Below are positions 26,367 through 34,096 of a stretch of 64,000 nt of DNA, one piece after another. The notes beneath the pieces are model-generated. The model made no database searches. It was not told where the DNA came from and worked only from the letters and a program-made list of their open reading frames with translations. How positions within the stretch are numbered: position 1 is the first letter of the stretch; every line of letters starts with the position of its first letter. Where the stretch lies: NCBI GenBank assembly GCA_964385635.1, contig CAYLPU010000011.1:7139-71138 (forward strand), in the 5' to 3' direction. This DNA is from CAYLPU01 sp964385635. Its GTDB lineage: Bacteria; Chloroflexota; Anaerolineae; B4-G1. A program made the translations under genes and the position numbers.

Positions 26367-26697
26367 AGAGCACTCTCCCTTCCTGCAGAGCCTGTCGTAT
26401 GAATGGCCGTGCGCGGAGCGCCTCGAACTCCTGCGGTGTGTATGCCAGCAGGTCAAGGCCAACACGGGGTTGAATCCGCTCGTACAGCAATTCCAGCCGC
26501 TTGACAAACGGCAGGTCGGAATCGAGCACGACGATGAGATCCAAATCGCTCCATGCACTGACCTTCTCGCGGGCAACAGAGCCAAATAGGATTACGCGCT
26601 TAGCTCCTATCTGGCGCAGAACCCGCACAGCACGCTCAAGTTCACGCTCCAGCAATGCCTGCCTATCAGCGCGTTGCTCTTGCCAGTATTCTATCAC
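26356..26697 (-). CDS. Minimal nucleotidyltransferase (MNT) of a HEPN-MNT pair
   Basis: The 113-residue protein has the DNA polymerase-beta-type signature GSVAREKVSAWSDLDLIVV, i.e. GS-x10-D-x-D with the acidic residues intact. In HEPN-MNT modules this protein adds AMP to the HEPN partner and acts as antitoxin. The start is GTG 26697, overlapping the glycosyltransferase stop as GTGA. The pair sits inside a housekeeping operon, which is unusual for a defence module. Confidence 0.85.
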   Translation of the reverse strand: MIEYWQEQRADRQALLERELERAVRVLRQIGAKRVILFGSVAREKVSAWSDLDLIVVLDSDLPFVKRLELLYERIQPRVGLDLLAYTPQEFEALRARPFIRQALQEGRVLYEA

Positions 26698-27407
26698 TTC
26701 GGCTTCTCCTCGCGCAATTCCCGGCTCAGCCGCAGCCGGAAGCGCACCAGGTCACGGAACGCCCTGGCGATCACTTTGACATTGCCACCGGTGGACTCGC
26801 CCGCCAGGCGCGGCAGATGAGTCACCGGTACATCGGCGATGCGGTAACCACGTGCTCGTGCCTTGAACAGGAACTCTGTGTCAACCATCGCTCCGTCGGA
26901 AACGATGGTCACGTGCTCCAGGATATCGCGCCGGAACAGTTTGAAGCCACAGTCGACGTCGCGGCACAGGTAGCCGAATAGCAGCCGCATCAGTGTATTC
27001 CAGCCAAAGGCAAAGAATTTGCGGACGATGTTATCCTGCCGGTCGGCCCGGTAGCCGGACACGATGTCTGCCTCGTCGAGGCGCTCCAGAAGCCGGTTGA
27101 TCTCGCTGAAGACAAATTGGTTGTCCGCCGGGGCGAACGCGATCAGTTCCCTGGTGGCAGTGGCAAATCCGGCCTTCAGCGATCCTCCATAGCCCCGGTT
27201 GGGGTAATGCTCCACCAGCCGGAAATTGGGGATGCGCTGCGCCAGTTCGCGGCCGATTTCGCCAGTGCGGTCGGTGCTGCCGTCGTTGACCAGGATGATC
27301 TCGTAATCCATCCCCAACTGCTGGGCCACAGTGGAAACCTTCTCCACGGCGCTTTCGACGTTTGCCTCTTCATTGTAGGCGGGAAGAATGATGGAAAGAC
27401 TGGGCAT
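26694..27407 (-). CDS. GT2-family glycosyltransferase (dolichol-phosphate-mannose synthase-like)
   Basis: The 237-residue enzyme has the GT-A start LSIILPAYNEEANV, the nucleotide-binding VNDGSTDRTGEI, and a DxD-like APADNQF. It transfers a sugar from an NDP donor to a polyprenyl phosphate or similar acceptor at the membrane. It lacks the C-terminal membrane helices of longer relatives. Three starts lie close together (27413 GTG, 27410 and 27407 ATG). I take 27407 because its distance from GAGAGG is best. Confidence 0.85.
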   Translation of the reverse strand: MPSLSIILPAYNEEANVESAVEKVSTVAQQLGMDYEIILVNDGSTDRTGEIGRELAQRIPNFRLVEHYPNRGYGGSLKAGFATATRELIAFAPADNQFVFSEINRLLERLDEADIVSGYRADRQDNIVRKFFAFGWNTLMRLLFGYLCRDVDCGFKLFRRDILEHVTIVSDGAMVDTEFLFKARARGYRIADVPVTHLPRLAGESTGGNVKVIARAFRDLVRFRLRLSRELREEKPK

Positions 27408-27469
27408 CATCACCTCTCATCAAATGTCGGCCCTAATGTTACACCAATGTGCGTAAATTGGCAATTAGC

Positions 27470-27630
27470 GTAACTACTCACCCGTTTGCCCCGCCGATGG
27501 TTGAAACCATCGGCTGATACGCAAAGTGCGTTAAAACGCACTAAAACGCGACTTTCTAACCCGTTTTAACGGGTTTCGCCGTATCAGCGGGGCGTTTCAA
27601 CGCTCCGCGTGGGGGTGGCTGAGTAGTTAC
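27470..27630 (-). mobile_element. 161-bp MITE, copy 2 (inverted, identical)
   Basis: Base for base this is the reverse complement of the element at 4136-4296. It is flanked by its own 8-bp direct repeat CAATTAGC (27462-27469 and 27631-27638), which differs from copy 1's, proving an independent insertion. It sits 16 bp before the -35 box of ftsY. Full identity of the copies implies recent movement by a transposase encoded elsewhere. Confidence 0.92.
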
Positions 27631-27646
27631 CAATTAGCAGTCTATA

Positions 27647-27675
27647 TTGCTCAACACTATGCTTTGAGGTATAAT
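27647..27675 (+). promoter_or_regulatory. Promoter of the ftsY-prfB operon
   Basis: TTGCTC (27647-27652) and TATAAT (27670-27675) are separated by 17 bp. The predicted transcript starts about 11 nt before the ATG of ftsY, too short for a normal leader. The MITE lies immediately upstream. Confidence 0.7.
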
Positions 27676-27692
27676 TTGGTAGAGGGTTCATT

Positions 27693-28604
27693 ATGGCTAC
27701 CGGGATTGCCCGATCAATCAGAGACAGTTTGACGCGCACGCGCAACGCCGTCTTTAGCCACATCGCGGAGCTGCTGGGGGCCAGCCAGGTGACGGCTGCC
27801 ACCTGGGACGAACTGGAGGAATTGTTGATCCAGGCCGACGTGGGCGTGGAGACGACGCTCTATCTGGTCGAGCGGCTGCGGAAGCGCACCCGTGACGAGG
27901 CGATTCTACAGGCCGGCACGTTCCAGACGGTGTTGCGGGAAGATCTGCGGGCGCTGCTGCCCGACTCACCACCGCTCAACCTGGGAGGCCGGTCGCTGGA
28001 CGTGGTGCTCATCGCCGGCGTGAATGGGTCGGGAAAAACGACGAGCATCGCCAAACTGGCTCATCGCTACCAGAGGCAGGGCCGGCGGGTGCTGCTGGCG
28101 GCAGCCGACACGTTTCGTGCCGCAGCGATGGATCAACTGGGAATATGGGCGGAGCGGGCGGGCGTGGACATCGTCACCGGTCCAGAGGGTGGGGATCCGG
28201 GTGCGGTCGTCTTTGATGCATTGCAGGCTGCGCGAGCGCGGGGGATGGATATGGTGATCGCCGACACTGCCGGGCGGCTGCACACGCAATACAACCTGAT
28301 GGCTGAGTTGCGAAAAGTGTGGAGGGTGGCGGCGAAGAACGCCGAGGGTGCACCGCACGAGACGCTACTGGTGGTCGATGCCACCACTGGGCAGAATGCG
28401 CTATCGCAGGCGCGGCACTTTCAGGAGGCGGTGGAGGTGACTGGCGTCGTGCTGGCCAAGTTGGATAGCACGGCCAGAGGCGGGATGGTCTTCGCCATTG
28501 CCCGCGAATTGGGGCTACCGGTACGCTTCGTTGGTACTGGAGAGAAGATAGAAGACTTGACTCCGTTCGACGCTGATGCGTTTGTGGAGGGGCTGTTGGG
28601 GTAG
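27693..28604 (+). CDS. ftsY: Signal recognition particle receptor FtsY
   Basis: The 303-residue GTPase consists of the N and G domains only, without the acidic A domain. The P-loop is GVNGSGKTTSIAKLA, followed by DTFRAAA, DTAGRLHTQYNLM and the TKLD-like LAKLDSTARGG. It receives ribosome-SRP complexes at the membrane. It heads an operon with prfB, which follows after 41 nt. Confidence 0.95.
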   Translation: MATGIARSIRDSLTRTRNAVFSHIAELLGASQVTAATWDELEELLIQADVGVETTLYLVERLRKRTRDEAILQAGTFQTVLREDLRALLPDSPPLNLGGRSLDVVLIAGVNGSGKTTSIAKLAHRYQRQGRRVLLAAADTFRAAAMDQLGIWAERAGVDIVTGPEGGDPGAVVFDALQAARARGMDMVIADTAGRLHTQYNLMAELRKVWRVAAKNAEGAPHETLLVVDATTGQNALSQARHFQEAVEVTGVVLAKLDSTARGGMVFAIARELGLPVRFVGTGEKIEDLTPFDADAFVEGLLG

Positions 28605-28645
28605 GAGGTAGAGAATCCTGCCGTCATCAAAGCAAGGAGAGCAGC

Positions 28646-29753
28646 ATGAAAGAGATTTATAGCCATCTAACGGCTTTGAGCACTAAATTGGAACACATTC
28701 GGAGGCGTCTTTGACCTGGCCTCCAAGGAGCAGGAGGTCGTTCAACTGGAGAAACGCATCAGTGCTCCGGGCTTTTGGGACGACCCCGATACGGCTCAGT
28801 TGGTGATGCGTCGTCTCTCAGGCCTGCAAGAAGAAGTGGCGCGTTGGAGCGCGCTGGGGCAGCGGGTGCAGGATGCGCTGGAACTTTCCGCGCTGGAGGA
28901 CGAAAGCCTGGGCGATGAACTGGCCGCCGAGGCGAAGGCGCTGGAACAGGAAGTAGAGCGGCTGGAATTCCGCCTTCTCTTCTCCGATCCCCACGACCGA
29001 GGCGATGCCATCTTGGCCATCCACGCTGGCGCTGGTGGCACTGATGCCCAGGACTTCTCCGAAATGCTACTGCGCATGTACCTGCGTTGGGCTGAGGCGC
29101 GCGGATACCAGGCCAATCTGGTGGATCGGCTGCACGGTGAGGAGGCGGGTATCAAACGAGTTACCATCACCGTCTCCGGTCCCTATGCCTGCGGTTACCT
29201 ACGTGCCGAGAGGGGCGTGCACCGTCTGGTGCGCCTTTCCCCATTCGATGCGGCCCATCGCCGCCATACGTCCTTCGCGCTGGTTGAGGTCTGGCCCGAC
29301 ATTGGCGACGATGTCTCAGTGACGATTAATCCGAACGATTTGCAGATCGATACTTTCTGTGCCTCATCGGCCGGCGGACAGCATATGCAGAAAAATGAGA
29401 CGGCGGTGCGCATCACCCATACCCCTACCGGCGTCGTTGTCTCCTGCCAGAACGAGCGCTCGCAGACCCAGAATCGGGAGACGGCGCTGCGTGTGTTGCG
29501 GGGACGGCTGCTCCAACTGGAGGAGGAGAAGCGGCACGCGGAGATCGCTAAATTGAAGGGGGAGCACGTGGACGCTGGTTGGGGCAACCAGATCCGCTCT
29601 TACGTGCTGCACCCCTATCAGATGGTCAAGGACCATCGCACTGACCACGAAACTGGCAACATCCAGGCGGTGCTTGATGGACGGCTGGATGGGTTTATGG
29701 AAGCCTATCTGCGGTTTATGATAGGGACTGGGGAATCAGACAACGAGCACTAG
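28646..29753 (+). CDS. prfB: Peptide chain release factor 2, with programmed +1 frameshift
   Basis: Translation starts at ATG 28646 (behind AAGGAGAGC) and meets an in-frame TGA at codon 23 (28712-28714). The context is GGAGG-CGT-CTT-TGA-C, the classic RF2 autoregulatory frameshift site with an internal Shine-Dalgarno. A +1 slip on CTT continues in the frame from GAC 28713, giving a 368-residue protein. The SPF anticodon tripeptide (VRLSPFDAAHRR) and GGQ (SSAGGQHMQKNE) are present. RF2 terminates at UGA and UAA and controls its own level through this site, because low RF2 favours the frameshift. Confidence 0.95.
28701..28715 (+). promoter_or_regulatory. RF2 programmed frameshift site
   Basis: GGAGG (28701-28705), a three-base spacer, CTT and TGA C form the standard recoding signal of prfB. 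This is one of at least two UGA recoding events in the window. Confidence 0.95.
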
Positions 29754-29768
29754 AACAGGAGGCGAGGC

Positions 29769-31073
29769 GTGAGCAGCAAGAGGGTTAAGAAGGGGCGTTC
29801 AATCCCTGAGGAGAAACGCCCGGCGACAAAGTCGAAGAAAACGTCAGTGGCGGCGGGATCGAGGAAAACACCAGCAGGGCCGAAGTCAAGGAAAACGTCA
29901 ACGGTGACGAAATCGAGGAAAACGTCAGTGTCAACGAGGCCGAGGAAGGCACCGGCGACACCGAGATCGAGGACGACACCAGCAACCGCCCGCTCTACCA
30001 CCAGGGCGCGGAGAACAGGAGTGAGCCGGCCTGTGGCGGCGGGAACATTGAGCGAAGAAACCCGTGCCAATCTGGACACACTTCAAGGCCAGTTGAGCGG
30101 GCTGCAGAGATCGCTATTGTTGACTAGCGCCCAAAACAGGATGGCGGACATCGAAACAACCCTTTCGCTGCTCCCGACCGAGATTGAGGAACTGCGCACC
30201 CAGGGCTACGTCTTCCGCAGTTTCCTGGAGAACAAGGTCAACGTGTTGGCTGAGCAGTGGGAGGAGGTGCAGGGCCGCGTGTCCCGGGAGGTGGGCCGGC
30301 GCACGCGGGAACTAGAGCGGGAGGCCGACGAGGCTGAGAGTGCGCTGCAGCAGGCGATGAGCGGCCGCGCTTCCCAGGTGGCCCGTGCTGAGGCCGCGAT
30401 CAACACGCTGGAGCATAAGGCGAGAGCAGCGCAATCGGCGATCGACGCGATGTACAAGACTCTCGAGGAGAACGTGGACCAAAGTCACTCTCAGGTGGAG
30501 CAGATTCGCTGGCTACTTCATCAGGTGGATGAGGCCAGTTTCCAACTCTATCCAGCCGAGGATCCCGTGGCGGCCTGCCGGGCTCAGTACATGGAGACCA
30601 AGAAGAAAGGGCCAGAGGGAGTGCTCTACCTGACCGACGAGCGGCTGATCTTCGAGCAGAAAGAGGAGATTGCCACCAAGAAGATACTGTTCATCACCAC
30701 AGACAAGGAGACAGTCCAGGAATTCATCTTCGCAGTAACCATCAGGCAGATTGAGGAGGTCAAGGCTAGCGATAAGGGATTCATGGGGCGTAAGGAGATG
30801 TTCGAACTGCGCTTTGCCCCCGAGGCCGACCTGAGCGGTGCCACGCTTCGCTTGCTCGATGCTGAGAATGAGAAGTGGGCCGGGCTGATCGGCCGGGTCA
30901 AGTCAGGGGGAATCGCCAAGGAGCGCACGCGACCGAAGGACGAGGCTGTGGTGGAGGCCGCCCGCGCTGCGCCGACCAAGTGCCCCACCTGCGGTGCAAC
31001 GCTTGATGTCGAGATCGTGCGCGGCATGCGAGAGATCACCTGTGAGTACTGTGGCACAGTGATTCGCTTGTAG
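29769..31073 (+). CDS. Coiled-coil protein with H1-like basic tail, GRAM/PH-like domain and zinc ribbon
   Basis: The 434-residue protein opens with about 85 residues rich in Lys, Arg, Ser, Thr, Ala and Pro, made of repeated SRKTS/SRKAP-like units similar to histone H1 tails. A long coiled coil follows (about 95-260). A beta-rich segment (DERLIFEQKEEIATKKILFI to about residue 380) looks like a GRAM or PH-type domain. The end is a zinc ribbon CPTCGATLDVEIV...CEYCGTVIRL. No function is recognised. The tail may bind nucleic acid. A GTG start at 29769 follows AGGAGG, and it continues the ftsY operon 15 nt after prfB. Confidence 0.7.
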   Translation: MSSKRVKKGRSIPEEKRPATKSKKTSVAAGSRKTPAGPKSRKTSTVTKSRKTSVSTRPRKAPATPRSRTTPATARSTTRARRTGVSRPVAAGTLSEETRANLDTLQGQLSGLQRSLLLTSAQNRMADIETTLSLLPTEIEELRTQGYVFRSFLENKVNVLAEQWEEVQGRVSREVGRRTRELEREADEAESALQQAMSGRASQVARAEAAINTLEHKARAAQSAIDAMYKTLEENVDQSHSQVEQIRWLLHQVDEASFQLYPAEDPVAACRAQYMETKKKGPEGVLYLTDERLIFEQKEEIATKKILFITTDKETVQEFIFAVTIRQIEEVKASDKGFMGRKEMFELRFAPEADLSGATLRLLDAENEKWAGLIGRVKSGGIAKERTRPKDEAVVEAARAAPTKCPTCGATLDVEIVRGMREITCEYCGTVIRL

Positions 31074-31135
31074 TTGCAGCCGGTAGTTGGCTTAGTACCC
31101 AATGATTGGCCAATTGCCAGCATGGGGAGGTAAGT

Positions 31136-31387
31136 ATGGAGAAGGAACTCATCGGCAAGGTGACCCACTGGTTCGGCAAGGTCGGCGTTGCTGGGGTCGA
31201 ACTGACGGGCAAACTCGCTGTGGGTGACCGTATTCGCGTCTTGGGGCATACGACCGACTTCGAGCAGGAGGTCACTTCGATGCAGATTATGCACCAGGAC
31301 GTGGCTGAGGCTGGGCCTGGCGACGATGTAGGGATCAAAGTTAACTTCCGGGCGCGGCACGGTGATCGTGTCTACAAAGTGACGTAA
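31136..31387 (+). CDS. Stand-alone translation elongation factor domain 2-like protein
   Basis: The 83-residue protein is a single beta-barrel resembling domain 2 of EF-Tu/EF-G (IGKVTHWFGKVGVAGVELTG...VGDRIRVLG). Small proteins of this kind are known in archaea and some bacteria and have no settled role, perhaps binding nucleic acid. The start is ATG 31136 behind GGGGAGG. An upstream ATG at 31106 is less likely. tilS follows after 3 nt. Confidence 0.8.
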   Translation: MEKELIGKVTHWFGKVGVAGVELTGKLAVGDRIRVLGHTTDFEQEVTSMQIMHQDVAEAGPGDDVGIKVNFRARHGDRVYKVT

Positions 31388-31390
31388 CTC

Positions 31391-32908
31391 TTGACCGACG
31401 TCCTGAGGCAAACCCGACGTACTATTGAGGAACATGGCCTGCTCGCGCCTGGTGATGGGGTGGTCGTCGCTGTCTCCGGCGGCCCGGATTCGCTCTGCCT
31501 GCTCCACGTCCTGCTGCGCCTGCGCGAAGAGTACGGCCTGCGGCTGCACGTGGCCCACTTGCACCATGGTGCGCGTGGGGCCGACGCCGACGCCGACGCT
31601 GGGTTTGTGGCGACATTCGCCGCCGAATGTGACTTGCCGGTCACGATTGAGAAGCGAGATGTGCCGGCGCTAGCCCGCACATACCGGCTAGCCTTCGAGG
31701 AGACAGCCCGGCGCGTGCGCTACGCGTTCCTGGCGCGAGTGGCGGGGGAGATCGGCGCACATAAGATCGCAGTAGGTCACAATGCCGACGACCAGGCTGA
31801 GACGGTGCTGATGCACTTGCTGAGAGGGGCGGGGCTGGCCGGATTGCGCGGCATGCTTCCTATCACTCCCATCACAGAGTACCGGTTGCTTGCTCCCTTC
31901 CTCCACCTCTCGTCCGGCCAACCGACTGATCAACCAAGCAACCAACCGACTATTCTCATCCGCCCTCTCTTGGACGTTCCTCGCTCCGAGATTGAGCGTT
32001 ATTGCGCCGACTGCGGTCTCACGCCGCGCTTCGACCGGTCCAACCTGGACACCACCTACTTCCGCAACCGCCTTCGCCACGAGTTGCTGCCGCTGCTGGA
32101 GACTCATAACCCCAACATCCGCACACGGCTGTGCCACACTGCTGCTGTCGTCGCTGCTGACTACGAACTGCTGGTCCAACTGCGGGCGCAAGGTTGGGCC
32201 GAGGTAGTGCGTGAGGAACGGGAGACGGCCATCGTCTTCGATCGAACGGCCTGGCAGGCGTTGCCCGTGGCCCTACAGCGTGCCACACTGCGCCAGGCGG
32301 CCTACCGGTTGCGAAGATGCCTGCGCGACGTGGATTTTGTCCACGTGGAGAACGGACGGCGGGTGGGGCTGGTGGGGGAGACGGGCGCACAGGCCACGCT
32401 GCCGATGGGCCTGGTGCTCACCGTGGGCTACGATACGCTGACTATGGGCGACGCGGTCGACATCGGTCCCCTGCCTGACGAACCGCTGCTGTGGGGCGTC
32501 GAACCACTGCCGGTGCATTTGCCTGGCACGACGCTGCTCCCGCGGTCGGAGTGGGTGTTGCGGGCGGAGGTGATGGAGGAGTGGGACGTAGCCCAGATCG
32601 CCGCCATCACCGATCCCTGGATGGCCTACCTCAATGCGGACATGTTTGCAGACCCGCTGGTACTGCGGCCTCGTCGTCGAGGGGAGCGCTTTCGGCCACA
32701 GGGGATGGGGGGGCATAGCGTCAAGTTGAGCGCGCTGATGATCAATCTGAAGATTCCCCGCGCCTGGCGTGACCGTGTCCCGCTGCTCGCGGCGGGCGAT
32801 GAGATCGTGTGGATATGCGGCCGGCGCATTGGTGAGAGGGTCACCGTCGGGCCGGAGACCCGACAGGTGGCGAGGCTGTGGTTTGAACGCGCAGAACGTG
32901 AAGTGTGA
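31391..32908 (+). CDS. tilS: tRNA(Ile)-lysidine synthase TilS
   Basis: The 505-residue enzyme attaches lysine to C34 of tRNA-Ile(CAU), switching its decoding from AUG to AUA. The PP-loop SGGPDSLCLLHVL is near residue 31, and the HNADDQAET motif and C-terminal TilS domains (KIPRAWRDRVPLLA) are present. The start appears to be TTG 31391. Between the catalytic and middle domains an extra GQPTDQPSNQPT stretch is encoded by short CAACCAACC-type repeats. Confidence 0.93.
   Translation: MTDVLRQTRRTIEEHGLLAPGDGVVVAVSGGPDSLCLLHVLLRLREEYGLRLHVAHLHHGARGADADADAGFVATFAAECDLPVTIEKRDVPALARTYRLAFEETARRVRYAFLARVAGEIGAHKIAVGHNADDQAETVLMHLLRGAGLAGLRGMLPITPITEYRLLAPFLHLSSGQPTDQPSNQPTILIRPLLDVPRSEIERYCADCGLTPRFDRSNLDTTYFRNRLRHELLPLLETHNPNIRTRLCHTAAVVAADYELLVQLRAQGWAEVVREERETAIVFDRTAWQALPVALQRATLRQAAYRLRRCLRDVDFVHVENGRRVGLVGETGAQATLPMGLVLTVGYDTLTMGDAVDIGPLPDEPLLWGVEPLPVHLPGTTLLPRSEWVLRAEVMEEWDVAQIAAITDPWMAYLNADMFADPLVLRPRRRGERFRPQGMGGHSVKLSALMINLKIPRAWRDRVPLLAAGDEIVWICGRRIGERVTVGPETRQVARLWFERAEREV
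31908..31955 (+). repeat. CAACCAACC-type repeat translated in tilS
   Basis: Several CCAACCGACT / CAACCAAGC units lie in frame in tilS and code for a Gln/Pro/Thr/Asn stretch at a domain joint. It adds about a dozen residues not expected in the family. Confidence 0.6.
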
Positions 32909-32929
32909 AACGCGAGGGGAGGAAGTAGT

Positions 32930-33991
32930 ATGTTAAGCGACGGGGGTATGCTGAGCGATAAAGCACGTGCGACCCTGTTCTGGTTTACCATCAGTATGGT
33001 AGTACTCGTTGCGATAGTGGCGGTCATCACCATCCTGCGGGCGTGCGGGGGAGCCATATCGCCAGCGGAACCCTCTCTGGTGATCGACCCTGGGGAGATC
33101 AGTCTGTGCGTCGGTGAGCAATACAGGTTCACCGTCGAGGATGGCGTGGAGGTCGTGTGGGATGCCACAGGGGGCACCATCAGTGAGAGCGGTCTCTTCA
33201 CTGCCAGCGATGACCCAGGCGACCACACTATCACGGCTACTCGGCGTGACTCGCGCCGGATGGCTGAAGCCGTCGTGCACGTCGTCGCCTGCACTCCGAT
33301 GCCCACGCTCACACCATTCCCCACCCCGATGCCCACGTCTATCCCGACTGCCACACCGATGCCGGAGGTCGATGTCTCCACATCTGTTGACTCCCAGGGT
33401 GATGTGAGTATCTACGAGAGCGGTGCCCCGATCGAAGCGGTTCCTGCCGGCGCGGACATCCGCGCCGCCAGCGTGGGCGCTGACTTGCGGGTGGCGCTTC
33501 AGCCCATCGAAGATGTGCCAGCGGAACTGGCTGACTGGGCCGCCGAGGGAGAGGTGCTGCTGTGGATCGCCCTCTACGAACCGATCCCCGACTCGCCGAC
33601 GGTGTACACGGAATGGCTCTTCGTGCTTGATCTGGACGGTGACATCGGGACTGGCCGACCGGTGGACTCGGCGCGTGTCAACCCCGACTTAGGGGTAGAG
33701 GCAGCCGTCGGTATATACTACGATCCTGACAGCGGGGAATACGTGTCCTACGTCCTGGTGTGGGACCCGGCGCAGGGGGGGCTGGTATCGGAGCCTGGCA
33801 GGCCCCGCTTTATTCTAGACGAGTCGCGTATGCTGGTTGGGCTGGCTTTCCCGCTGGATACGCTTGCCCAAGCGGTGGCGCGGACCACTGGCGTGACCAT
33901 CGTGCCCGAGGCGGTGAGGGGCCGAGCGGCAGTGCTTTCCTACGCGGGGGAGCAAAAGGTGGTAGACTTCTACCCCGACCGGCCCGATTAA
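32930..33991 (+). CDS. Membrane-anchored surface protein with Ig-like domain and Pro/Thr linker
   Basis: The 353-residue protein has one N-terminal membrane helix (about residues 15-37). An Ig-like (BIG-type) domain follows, around SLVIDPGEISLCVGEQYRFTV and DHTITATRRD. A Pro/Thr linker comes at about 122-145, and then a beta-rich domain of about 200 residues that I do not recognise, with DLDGDIGTG. The likely place is outside the cell membrane. It ends the ftsY operon and lies 21 nt after tilS. A start at ATG 32948 is also possible. Confidence 0.7.
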   Translation: MLSDGGMLSDKARATLFWFTISMVVLVAIVAVITILRACGGAISPAEPSLVIDPGEISLCVGEQYRFTVEDGVEVVWDATGGTISESGLFTASDDPGDHTITATRRDSRRMAEAVVHVVACTPMPTLTPFPTPMPTSIPTATPMPEVDVSTSVDSQGDVSIYESGAPIEAVPAGADIRAASVGADLRVALQPIEDVPAELADWAAEGEVLLWIALYEPIPDSPTVYTEWLFVLDLDGDIGTGRPVDSARVNPDLGVEAAVGIYYDPDSGEYVSYVLVWDPAQGGLVSEPGRPRFILDESRMLVGLAFPLDTLAQAVARTTGVTIVPEAVRGRAAVLSYAGEQKVVDFYPDRPD

Positions 33992-34096
33992 CTCACTCGT
34001 TATGTAAGGAGCGAGCCCATGGGACTGTATGGAGATTGACCAGCGAGAGACGGAGATCGAGGCGACAAAAGCAGGGGAGGCTGACCAGAAGTAGCG

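Noticed and set aside
25941..26585. Longer HEPN gene reading from 26585
   Set aside because: The first 73 codons overlap the nucleotidyltransferase in another frame and have no family match; the start at 26366 fits the 11-nt overlap.
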